From Pseudomonadota bacterium (GTDB lineage: Bacteria > Desulfobacterota > Desulfobacteria > Desulfobacterales > JAHIVH01), in the NCBI GenBank assembly GCA_018816735.1, contig JAHIVH010000061.1:372001-436000 (forward strand): DNA of 64,000 nt, read 5' to 3'. The position numbers and the translations under genes are program-made. The notes below the pieces were generated by a model, which was not told the origin of the DNA, did no database searches, and saw only the letters and a list, made by a program, of their open reading frames with translations. The stretch's first letter is position 1. Each line of letters opens with the position of its first letter. Positions 56,282 to 64,000 of this stretch are shown piece by piece.

Positions 56282-57711
56282 TGTTAATTTTATCCCTGAT
56301 TCTTCCCATCACCTTCGCCTTTCTACTCATTCATTTACTGTGGGCTTCCCCCCAAATAATAAACAGTCAAACCGCAATCAAACTGTTTCTTTCTGTTGGG
56401 CTGGGTCTTGGGATCAGTTCATTAAGCTATTGGGTGTTTTTAAATTTATCAGGATCATTTAACAGCTTTTCCATCATACTTGAAGCTGCCGTTTTCATGG
56501 TATTGATTTTGGTATGCGCTGTCATTCAGCTTAAAAGAAAGCCCCTCTGCAACATAAATGAACCTTTTCAAAAAAATGAAAAAGAAAGCCAAGACATACT
56601 AACATGGCACAAAATTCCCTTTTTAACCATAGGGTTTTGGACCGCAATCCTATGTACGGTAGTGTTGTTTGTGACAAGAACATTGAACAATCCGCATGGA
56701 TCATGGGATGCCTGGGCAATATGGAACATGAGGGCTAGATTTTTATATAGATCTCAAGAGCATTGGATAACTGCGTTTTCAAGCATGCACGGATGCACCC
56801 ATACTGATTATCCATTATTGATACCTGCGGCCATTTCAAGAATCTGGGGCTATATAGGTAGCGATACGCTTCATGCGCCCATGATTGTGGCATTTTTGTT
56901 CACGTTTTCAACAGTTGGGTTAATCGTATCCGCCATGATACTTATCAAAAACCGGAACCACGGATATGTAACCGGATTAATATTATTGTCCTTAACCTTT
57001 TTTACGATCCATGGCGCGGGGCAGGTCGCAGATGTGCCTTTTGGCTTTTTTGTACTGTCCACAATGGTTTTATTCTTTCTCAAGGACAAGCTGCCGGAAA
57101 AATCTGCTGTATTTTGTTTTTTAGCAGGCATGATGGCAGGACTGTCTGCATGGACAAAAAATGAAGGATTGCTGTTCATTATCATCATTCTATTTTCCCA
57201 TTTTATCGTTACTGTATTCAAACAGGGACGGGCTTCATATTTTAAGGAAATACGCCCTCTATTTTTAGGATTATCACCCGTAATTCTTATCATTGCTCAC
57301 TTTAAAATGAATCTGGATATATCAAATGACCTGGTGTCCAAAAGAAGTGCCGAGTCATTGGTCAAATTGCTTTTTGACCCTGAAAGATATTTAATCGTAG
57401 GCAAATCATATTTGTACTATTTAAATAAAAAATTCCTGGCAATCATTATCACTTTTCCATTAATGCTTATTGCATTGAAATTATCGGGTGATAAAAACAT
57501 TAAAGTCAGCTCTACAATATCTGCTCTTGCAATACTTCTACTCCTCTTCGGATATTTCATGATTTACATCATCACGCCTCACGATCTGGCGTGGCACGTG
57601 AAAACATCCCTGTCACGCTTATATCTCCAGGTCATGCCAAGTGTTGTTTTTGTTTTTTTTATGTTACTGAATTCGATAGGACGACAACCGGACTATGGCT
57701 CAAGAAAGTAA
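56281..57711 (+). CDS. Membrane glycosyltransferase, GT39/ArnT-like
   Basis: 476 residues with about eleven or twelve membrane helices. A first extracytoplasmic loop (about 130-175) has GSWDAWAIWNMRARFLY and HTDYPLLIPA, an acidic site as in GT-C enzymes that use polyprenyl-phosphate sugars. It would transfer a sugar supplied by the GT2 gene product. Coupled to the preceding small gene. The acceptor is unknown. It converges with the AAC(3)-like gene. Confidence 0.75.
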   Translation: MLILSLILPITFAFLLIHLLWASPQIINSQTAIKLFLSVGLGLGISSLSYWVFLNLSGSFNSFSIILEAAVFMVLILVCAVIQLKRKPLCNINEPFQKNEKESQDILTWHKIPFLTIGFWTAILCTVVLFVTRTLNNPHGSWDAWAIWNMRARFLYRSQEHWITAFSSMHGCTHTDYPLLIPAAISRIWGYIGSDTLHAPMIVAFLFTFSTVGLIVSAMILIKNRNHGYVTGLILLSLTFFTIHGAGQVADVPFGFFVLSTMVLFFLKDKLPEKSAVFCFLAGMMAGLSAWTKNEGLLFIIIILFSHFIVTVFKQGRASYFKEIRPLFLGLSPVILIIAHFKMNLDISNDLVSKRSAESLVKLLFDPERYLIVGKSYLYYLNKKFLAIIITFPLMLIALKLSGDKNIKVSSTISALAILLLLFGYFMIYIITPHDLAWHVKTSLSRLYLQVMPSVVFVFFMLLNSIGRQPDYGSRK

Positions 57712-57722
57712 CTGAAAACCAT

Positions 57723-58628
57723 TTATTCCACCGGTCTTCTTTTCAGGTCCGTGGCTGTGGCATAAATCGTAATGCCTTCTTTCATCAGGCCATTCAGGTG
57801 ACGGTAGAATGCTTCAGCAGGGGCAATCCAGGATGAGGCCCGTCCGATCAGGCCTTGCTTCACGATACCTGCTTGTGTGAATTCTTTCCGGAAATAGGTT
57901 CTCAAGTCTTCTCTTTCCTTGTGATCGATTCGAAAACGCATAAATTTCGGATCCAACGGCCTCACGGGAACGGTGATGATGTCTCCCTGCCAGTTTATAC
58001 ATTTGACCGGAAAGACGTTTTTCATCCGGACCGGAATGGGAAATTGATCCGGCGCCAGATCTTCCAGGGTATGGTAAAAGGTGACAGGTCCCATGGAAAT
58101 GCCAAGTCCCAAAAGTTTGCCATCTCGACGGAGCCAGCGTTCCCAGGGAGAATCCTTGCCAAAGGTTGATTCAGACATATGGTGCGATTCCGTGATGTAT
58201 AAAGCGTCCTTTCCCACGGATGACGTGCAGTGGGTTGGATGAATGCTGGTCCGGACGTCATGAGTCCTAAGCACAGCGGCAGGAATGGCTCCCAATCCCC
58301 GGGTATCTTTTCTTACATCAAATATAAAATGATTATCCATACAGGTTTTGTACATCGATTCCTTCATGCTGTATGTGGGAACGATCAATGTCCCCTCAGG
58401 CCCTATGGTTTCCATAATGGCTGAAGCCACCGTATCGGCTCCGCCGTCCACGTATCCGATGCGTGCCAGGGAAGAATGCAAAAAAAGGAGGTCTCCTTTT
58501 CGGACACCTATTTTGATCAGATCATGGATGATTCGATCTTTGGTTATAACCTCAGCAGATTGCCGGATGGCATTTAATTTTTTTTTGGATTTGTATGCTT
58601 TAAAAAAAGAATATATTTTATTCTTCAT
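57723..58628 (-). CDS. AAC(3)-family N-acetyltransferase-like protein
   Basis: 301 residues of the aminoglycoside 3-N-acetyltransferase fold: LLFLHSSLARIGYVDGGAD, GPEGTLIVPTYS, IHPTHCTSSVGKDA and KDSPWERWLRRDGKLLGLG. The His and acidic residues of the family are kept. Members in polysaccharide clusters acetylate amino sugars, and this location argues against drug resistance. The ATG at 58628 is preferred to a TTG at 58652. First-to-read order places it downstream of the toroid gene in a minus operon. Confidence 0.85.
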   Translation of the reverse strand: MKNKIYSFFKAYKSKKKLNAIRQSAEVITKDRIIHDLIKIGVRKGDLLFLHSSLARIGYVDGGADTVASAIMETIGPEGTLIVPTYSMKESMYKTCMDNHFIFDVRKDTRGLGAIPAAVLRTHDVRTSIHPTHCTSSVGKDALYITESHHMSESTFGKDSPWERWLRRDGKLLGLGISMGPVTFYHTLEDLAPDQFPIPVRMKNVFPVKCINWQGDIITVPVRPLDPKFMRFRIDHKEREDLRTYFRKEFTQAGIVKQGLIGRASSWIAPAEAFYRHLNGLMKEGITIYATATDLKRRPVE

Positions 58629-58669
58629 ATGAAACCGCTTCCCTTTCCCCAATCAATGAACGACAATGG

Positions 58670-59875
58670 TTACCTTGGCGGAGATGCTGATGGGTCATCA
58701 TTGAGTTCAAGTTCCATGATATTGGCGTCAATGAAAAATTTGGCTGCCCAGTTAAGATATTCATATTTTCCATAATCCCCGGAAACAGGAAAGGACCCCT
58801 TGATTCCCCCGCGTGTGCCATCAGGGCCTTCAGTATGCTGGGTTCTCCTGATGTAGCGGTTAACGGATAATGCCGCATCCACATAGGTTTTGTTTCCGGT
58901 CAACCGATACATGACAAACCAGCAATATGCGATCTGAGCACTGCCTGTCAAACAGGCCCAGGAAACAGTTCCTTCCCAGTCGGCTGACAAGCGGCCAGGT
59001 ATGAACCCGTCCTCTCCCAGGGGAACAAGCAGCCCGTCCGAAAGTTTCCGGCAGACCTGAAACAGATCGGGTTTCCGGGTCCGAATGTATGCTTCCAGAA
59101 TCCCGCGAAATACATATCCGAGCGTATGGGTGAGCGGACTATCTGGCTGTTCCAGACAACATTTGCCGAACCACCCGTTGTCATGCTGATGACGAACAGC
59201 CCAGTCGACGTTTAACAGGGCAGACGAAAGATAAGTGGCATTGCTGTCCGCATCCGCGGCTTCCAAAAGGCCCCATGCCACATGGGTTTCATATGTTTTA
59301 TCGCCTGGTGCCGCAAACGGGGTCGGAAATTTTCTCCAGCAACCATCCTCGTCCTGAGTGGCCACCAGCCAGTTGGCGGCTTTATTCATGGGCTTTTTAT
59401 ACCGGTTGCCGAATGTCCGGACACCTGCGGCAAGGCCCAGAAGAATCTGCCCGGTGTTGAACGTGCAGGGAATGGCAGGTCTGTCATTCATGGTGCCTGC
59501 CTGGAAGCCGCCTTCGGAGAACTGGATGGAAACCAGCCAATCCAGCATCTGTTCCGCCCGGTTCATCAAGTCCTCGTTTTTATGGCCTGAGGCATATTTG
59601 ATAATGGTTGGAATAATATACCCGGTGGTTTCCGGATATGAAGGCCCCCACCCTTTTCTGTAACTGTAATGACGAGCCACACCGCCATCTCCGGTGCTGG
59701 AATAATCCTGAGCCCTTACCAGCCAATTGATTGCCTCATCAATACATCGCGATGGCCCTGGATCATATGAGGGAAGGCCTTTTCTGTCCTTCAGGCATTC
59801 AGTTTTACCGGAAAAAGGTGTTCTTGCAAAATCAACGATTTGACGCCCCAGACTGATCACGGATTGAGCGGTCAT
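58670..59875 (-). CDS. Alpha/alpha-toroid protein of the polysaccharide locus
   Basis: 401 residues. Repeated helix pairs with ATQDEDGCWR, SIQFSEGGFQAG and RHQHDNGWFGKC match the alpha/alpha-barrel of terpene cyclase/prenyltransferase and polysaccharide lyase folds. No DDxxD or DxDD cyclase motif was found, so cyclase activity is unlikely. No signal peptide is obvious. It lies between AAC(3)-like and CapK-like genes. It may bind or trim a glycan; function unproven. Confidence 0.65.
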   Translation of the reverse strand: MTAQSVISLGRQIVDFARTPFSGKTECLKDRKGLPSYDPGPSRCIDEAINWLVRAQDYSSTGDGGVARHYSYRKGWGPSYPETTGYIIPTIIKYASGHKNEDLMNRAEQMLDWLVSIQFSEGGFQAGTMNDRPAIPCTFNTGQILLGLAAGVRTFGNRYKKPMNKAANWLVATQDEDGCWRKFPTPFAAPGDKTYETHVAWGLLEAADADSNATYLSSALLNVDWAVRHQHDNGWFGKCCLEQPDSPLTHTLGYVFRGILEAYIRTRKPDLFQVCRKLSDGLLVPLGEDGFIPGRLSADWEGTVSWACLTGSAQIAYCWFVMYRLTGNKTYVDAALSVNRYIRRTQHTEGPDGTRGGIKGSFPVSGDYGKYEYLNWAAKFFIDANIMELELNDDPSASPPR

Positions 59876-59947
59876 ATGAAAACTCCCTTGATGACTTGAT
59901 ACACCATAAAAATTGATTCTGAATACAATGGCAGCCTATTTCCATGT

Positions 59948-61345
59948 TTAAAGAGGCGATCCATCAAGATGCTGGATGCATGGCCTGACTTTTCCTGTTT
60001 CTGATTTTTTCAGATGCGCCACAACATCTATGCTAAATTTTATCCTTTTGCCGACCTGAGATTCCAGTTCATCCCTGATGATTTTTATATCATGGTCATT
60101 GATCGATTTATCGGATACAATATTTAAATCCACCTTTCCGGCTTCCTTCTGCTCAAACTGAAGCTGGTAGACCTTTTCAAAGGAGAGTCCTTGCATATCC
60201 AGAGATGTCAACGGAACCTGTTCATTTTTATTACCGATTAAAAAATCCTGGTTTCTCCGGCCCTTGATTTTTCTTATTCTTGGATACTTTCTCCCGCAAA
60301 GGCAATCCCCGTCTGCATATTCGCCCAGATCCCCTGTTTTGTAACGTATCAAGGGCATGGCCATGTTTATAAAACCGGTCCCAACGATTTCTCCTGTTTT
60401 TCCCGGCTCATTGATCACATTTCCATTTTCATCCACAAGTTCGAGATAACCATATTCGCTGAACATATGATATTCTGATGTTTTTTCACATGCGCCGCCC
60501 ATGACCACTTTTTCTGTCTGTCCATACCAGGCAAGCAAAGGTGCGTGAAAAAAATCTTCAAGAAATACCTTTTGGGACGGAAAAATATTTTCAGAGCCGC
60601 ATAAGGTCCCTTTAATCCCGTTAATTGTTTTGCCGGAATCCTTCAGATGTTTTGCCAGAACAGTTATCGCAGATGCGAAACCGTGAAAAAACTGCGGCTT
60701 GAATGCCTCAAGCTTTTGAATATACTCTTCGACGGAATGCTCGTCCAGATCCTGGGGCGAAAGCTGGAGTTGATTGTTAAAATAATCATATTTCACTATT
60801 TTCTTTTCATTATGGCTTTCTCTGAAAGGCGCTCCCATGAGCGACACTCTTTTTAAAGACGGTTTGTATCCGACCCGCTTCCATATCGTATGTAAAAAAG
60901 CCTCCTCATAGGCGTGCGATTCAACAGACAACAGCAATTTCAGGGGCTGCCCTGTGGTTCCGCCTGTCAGTCCTTCATAACTGTTTAAAAAGGTATAATC
61001 AGTACTTTTGAGTTGTTCATACGAATCAAAAACGGCTTTTTTTGACAACAACGGGACTTCTGCCAAACGGTCAAAAGAACTGAATTTTTCTGGATCAAAA
61101 GCGACTGACTTAAATAAATTTTTGTAATAGGGAACCTTTTTTTCAGCATAACAAAGAAGATGTTTCAGCTTTGAAAGCTGATAGGCATCAAGCTCTTCTT
61201 TGGAGAAGGTTTGAGACTTTTCAAGAAATTTGATCATTTCCCTGTATTTTCTACCCATTCTGTAAGAATACGGGATAAAGGCATAGACTCTTTTTACACT
61301 TTCAGGAGAAGAATTATATAACCCTTTTAAAATATTTTTTCGCAT
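59948..61345 (-). CDS. CapK/phenylacetate-CoA-ligase-like adenylating enzyme
   Basis: 465 residues of the PaaK/CapK group: the phosphate-binding loop LTGGTTGQPLKL, WYGQTEKVVMGG, and GEIVGTGFINMAMPLIRYKTGD. It activates an acid as an acyl-adenylate. CapK members sit in capsule clusters and may add acyl groups to sugars. Start after AGGAAGGAATTTCA. Between a toroid protein and a secreted LamG/GHL10 protein. Confidence 0.87.
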   Translation of the reverse strand: MRKNILKGLYNSSPESVKRVYAFIPYSYRMGRKYREMIKFLEKSQTFSKEELDAYQLSKLKHLLCYAEKKVPYYKNLFKSVAFDPEKFSSFDRLAEVPLLSKKAVFDSYEQLKSTDYTFLNSYEGLTGGTTGQPLKLLLSVESHAYEEAFLHTIWKRVGYKPSLKRVSLMGAPFRESHNEKKIVKYDYFNNQLQLSPQDLDEHSVEEYIQKLEAFKPQFFHGFASAITVLAKHLKDSGKTINGIKGTLCGSENIFPSQKVFLEDFFHAPLLAWYGQTEKVVMGGACEKTSEYHMFSEYGYLELVDENGNVINEPGKTGEIVGTGFINMAMPLIRYKTGDLGEYADGDCLCGRKYPRIRKIKGRRNQDFLIGNKNEQVPLTSLDMQGLSFEKVYQLQFEQKEAGKVDLNIVSDKSINDHDIKIIRDELESQVGKRIKFSIDVVAHLKKSETGKVRPCIQHLDGSPL

Positions 61346-61401
61346 TGAAATTCCTTCCTATTCCGAACCAGGCGAAACCGTACTGCTTTTTGCCATACAT
61401 G

Positions 61402-63285
61402 CTATTTTCCGGAAAAAGGAACAGCTTTTTCCTTAAAACACTGGCTTCCTAACGATTTTACCTGAAGCGTATTCATCATGCTGTAAATATAAACGCCCAC
61501 GCCTGTGTGATATTTTCTCTGAATATATCCGATCAGATCATTCATGTCTTCAGGTTTCCGCGATATGTTCCGTTTGTAGATGATATCATAATTACTAATG
61601 AGCATGATCAGTTGGGCGGAACCATCCAGCTCATCCAGAATCAGATCATATTTTTCGAAATCAGGCTGTTCCGTGTAATCCATGTTGTAAATCACATCCA
61701 CCCACCCGGATTTCGCCCATTTTATTTCACGCCTGCCCTCCCAGCTTGGCGGAAGAATTTTTGGCTTGGGGTGTCCATCCACACTGATGACAAGCCCAGG
61801 CCTGATGGCCTTCCCTTTTTGGGATATTTCTTTTACAATCGAAGCGACTGCGTCATCCTGCCATTTTTGGAGATGAGTGGCCATTCGACCGTTTTCAGGT
61901 CGAAATGCCTGATCGGCCAAGAGGTCACGACCGAATCTGTCCTTGTACGCCTTCTTGCAATACGTGCAGGTACACACGCCCATGGACCGAATATAGTCAA
62001 GGTTAATGCCATCCACATCATACCGACGAATAACGTCCAGTATCAGATCAATCATAAATTTCCTGAATTCAGGTCGATGAAGATCAAATGCACTGGCAGG
62101 CGTCTGGAGCAATGAATAGTAATCATCAAAAAACAGGCGTTGACGCAAGGCCACGCAAAACCATGGATGGACTTGAATACCTTTCTCATGAGCGGTTTTG
62201 ATCAACAAAGCAAGGGGATCTTTTTCCGGCAGTGCCACATTCTCTTCAGACGGGGCCAGGCCCGACGGGTATCTCACACCTTTGCCATGCCAGACACAGG
62301 GCACATAGACATTAAATCCTGCCTGTTCAATTGTATTTAACGTTTCACGCATTCCCAAGGGGGAAACCCAACCTGTTCCCTCATCAAATATGGCTCTGGT
62401 TTCCTTTATCACACCATTCTGATCTCTTGGCGGCGTGTAGGGCTGGTTTAAAACATCTCCGGTCCAGTTGTTGAACCGTGCCTCACAATCGGGCACCTGT
62501 TTTTTACAAATGGAAAGGATGTCGTTTGCCTCAAGCGCCTTGTTAAAAATAACGAGTTCATCGATATCCGAATCCACCCACCGGTTTTTGGCAAGGTCGG
62601 TTCCCTGGTCTGACCCCACAAAAAATTTTCCCACCGGCAGGGGTGTCCGGCTGAAAAACTGCCGCTTTTCATCAACCATTTCTGCATTCCTGAACAGTCT
62701 CACATATCCGGCGGGTCCCATCTTGTAGGAACAGGCCAGATGGATCCATTTGTCCTTCTCATACTGAATTTTTGAATGGGCGTGAAGGTTCATCCGGTTA
62801 TCCGCAACAATCCATGTATAAGGCGCTCCCTTGATTTCCCACCATCCATCGGAGAATACAAAATACCCCCCGTCATTCCAATTGAAAGACATGAATGTAT
62901 GTGACACCGGAATGATATCTTCCACTGCGTCGTAATATCCCCAATGCGGCCTGACCCACATCATGAGAGTGCCTTCCGATTGGGGCAAAACGGATTGGGC
63001 ATCCAAAGTCAAACACTCATTCCCGTTCAATTGAAATGCCTTACCCTTGATGCCATCATTGATCAGCCGGCCACCCTTTTTGTCCACCTGTATATCTTTG
63101 GGGAAATCCGTTAGCGAAGCGTCGTCAAAACTGGCATAAAAAACCTGCCCGAAATTTTCATAAAAACCATCTGCAAAAAGTGGGGGGGAGGATAAAAGAA
63201 ACGACCATAAAAGGATTAGCCCTGTTTTCGCAAGAACAGGCATCTTTCCATCAGAACTGAAACCGGATTTTTTCGTATTCGTCAT
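61402..63285 (-). CDS. Secreted LamG plus GHL10-type glycoside hydrolase-like protein
   Basis: About 627 residues. Signal peptide (KTGLILLWSFLLSSPPLFADG), then a LamG/concanavalin-like domain (about 45-260; GTLMMWVRPHWGYYD, DIDELVIFNKAL), then a TIM-barrel of the GHL10/DUF187 type (WVSPLGMRETLNTIEQAG, GIQVHPWFCV, VDGINLDYIRS). It probably binds and cuts a polysaccharide. Start at 63285 after AGGACAACC; a longer start would run into the upstream glycosyltransferase. A CTCTYCKKAY cysteine cluster follows the barrel motif. Confidence 0.82.
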   Translation of the reverse strand: MTNTKKSGFSSDGKMPVLAKTGLILLWSFLLSSPPLFADGFYENFGQVFYASFDDASLTDFPKDIQVDKKGGRLINDGIKGKAFQLNGNECLTLDAQSVLPQSEGTLMMWVRPHWGYYDAVEDIIPVSHTFMSFNWNDGGYFVFSDGWWEIKGAPYTWIVADNRMNLHAHSKIQYEKDKWIHLACSYKMGPAGYVRLFRNAEMVDEKRQFFSRTPLPVGKFFVGSDQGTDLAKNRWVDSDIDELVIFNKALEANDILSICKKQVPDCEARFNNWTGDVLNQPYTPPRDQNGVIKETRAIFDEGTGWVSPLGMRETLNTIEQAGFNVYVPCVWHGKGVRYPSGLAPSEENVALPEKDPLALLIKTAHEKGIQVHPWFCVALRQRLFFDDYYSLLQTPASAFDLHRPEFRKFMIDLILDVIRRYDVDGINLDYIRSMGVCTCTYCKKAYKDRFGRDLLADQAFRPENGRMATHLQKWQDDAVASIVKEISQKGKAIRPGLVISVDGHPKPKILPPSWEGRREIKWAKSGWVDVIYNMDYTEQPDFEKYDLILDELDGSAQLIMLISNYDIIYKRNISRKPEDMNDLIGYIQRKYHTGVGVYIYSMMNTLQVKSLGSQCFKEKAVPFSGK

Positions 63286-63310
63286 GGTTGTCCTCATGCC
63301 CTTGTATGTT

Positions 63311-64000
63311 TCAGGTAATTTGATCCAGGATTTTCGCAAATTTTCCGGCCATTTTATAATGCGTATATTCATCGATCCGCTCTTCCCTGCCAGTGTACCG
63401 GACGGAACCTCTTTGCTTAAACTCCTGATAGTAGCCCAGGACAATATTTTTCAATCCATCACCATCAAACGCATATTTCCCTGCACCGGTTTCATCCAGA
63501 AGGTCTGTCAACACCCCTTTGGGCGCCCCTATAGACAGGATCGGACGTCTGGCTGCAAAATACTCATACACCTTTCCTGTATATGTTCCCCTTTCTTTGG
63601 GGTCATTCCAGTTTAGTAGAAGAAGCAGCTGGGATTCAAGCTGTTTTGAGATGGCGTCCTGCCGCGCAACCTTGCCATACTGAATCGCCACGTCCTGAAG
63701 ATGATATTTGCCGATCTTTTCCTCAAGCCACCCCTGCAACGGACCGTAAAACCGTATTGCCAAATCGTCTTTCACGATTTTCCCCTCGTCAATCAGATTT
63801 TTCACAGCCATAAAAAGAAGTTCCGGATCTCTTTTACCATCATAGAGTACTCCCGTATATGTGAGCGTAAATTTTTTGCTTAAGCGACTATCCGGATAAT
63901 TTTCAGGATCAAAGCCATTATGAATCACATTTACCCGGGCATTGCCATGGATTGTGGCAAGATCTTCAGCCCATGGCAGGGAGGTGATGCTTAACGCATC
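63311..64000 (-). CDS. Family 4 glycosyltransferase, C-terminal part (cut by window edge)
   Basis: The reading frame is open to position 64000; 229 codons are visible. VNVIHNGFDPENYPD, FTLTYTGVLYDGKRDPELLFMA, FYGPLQGWLEEKIGKYHLQDV and KGTYTGKVYEYFAARRPILSIG are the GT4 C-terminal Rossmann half, with the donor-binding Glu in KVYEYFAA. A GTG at 63928 is not a start, because coding similarity continues upstream (DALSITSLPWAEDL). Transfers a sugar in exopolysaccharide synthesis; first visible gene of the minus operon. Confidence 0.9.
   Translation of the reverse strand, partial: DALSITSLPWAEDLATIHGNARVNVIHNGFDPENYPDSRLSKKFTLTYTGVLYDGKRDPELLFMAVKNLIDEGKIVKDDLAIRFYGPLQGWLEEKIGKYHLQDVAIQYGKVARQDAISKQLESQLLLLLNWNDPKERGTYTGKVYEYFAARRPILSIGAPKGVLTDLLDETGAGKYAFDGDGLKNIVLGYYQEFKQRGSVRYTGREERIDEYTHYKMAGKFAKILDQIT

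Noticed and set aside
57723-58628. Aminoglycoside resistance gene
   Set aside because: The fold matches AAC(3), but the gene is embedded in a polysaccharide operon with no mobile element, so sugar acetylation is more likely.
61507-62115. 202-codon plus-strand reading frame
   Set aside because: Antisense to the GHL10 barrel; no start signal or domain.

Overview
The window looks like the chromosome of a mesophilic anaerobe of the Desulfobacterota, most likely a Desulfobacterales-type sulfate reducer. Pointers are moderate AT richness, multihaem and c3/c7-type cytochromes, rubredoxin and rubrerythrin-family proteins, polyhydroxyalkanoate (PHA) genes, many sigma-54 signals and nitrogen-fixation genes. 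No rRNA, tRNA, CRISPR array, phage or insertion sequence was seen. Species was not assigned.

Layout. 1-2.7 kb (minus strand): glnK-amtB-nifH nitrogen genes behind a sigma-54 promoter; nifH runs off the left edge. 3-12.5 kb: mixed single genes, namely an M14 carboxypeptidase, an RND exporter with an EF-hand-like loop, a PP-loop sugar amidotransferase-like protein, a solute-binding protein, a PEP-CTERM protein, a DUF2914 protein, a zinc-ribbon/repeat protein and a decayed lipoprotein gene. 13-20 kb: an EndoQ-like nuclease fused to a UvrD helicase, an Old-Yellow-Enzyme/SDR gene pair, and small metal-binding proteins.

20-34.7 kb is the most unusual region. It holds two minus-strand operons around one plus-strand operon. 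They encode two rifampin-phosphotransferase-like dikinases, a UbiA prenyltransferase-like protein, an ICMT-like methyltransferase, a GNAT-like protein, an RND exporter, a CDP-alcohol phosphatidyltransferase, a CDP-archaeol-synthase-like (CarS) protein, and a fusion of a class III aminotransferase with an acyl-ACP-reductase-like domain. I read it as a candidate undescribed pathway for an aldehyde- or amine-derived lipid: reduce/aminate, phosphorylate, CDP-activate, transfer head group, export.

35-39.2 kb: a sigma-54-driven PHA synthase pair facing two tandem phasin genes. 39.4-42.5 kb: small redox proteins and two c-type cytochromes. 42.5-53.9 kb: a minus-strand operon (UspA-like protein, SLC13/RCK transporter, two cytidylate-kinase-like proteins, an unknown protein, a receiver-only regulator, a PEP/pyruvate-binding protein and a histidine kinase). 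It sits behind a consensus sigma-54 promoter, with three TTGCA-N3-TGCAA palindromes between that promoter and the adjacent NtrC-type regulator gene. This looks like a self-contained regulatory circuit. 54-64 kb: an exopolysaccharide-type locus (UDP-xylose-synthase-like epimerase, glycosyltransferases, AAC(3)-like acetyltransferase, alpha/alpha-toroid protein, CapK-like adenylating enzyme, LamG/GHL10 secreted protein, and a GT4 glycosyltransferase cut by the right edge).

All calls come from reading the sequence; family names rest on recognised motifs and not on database searches.
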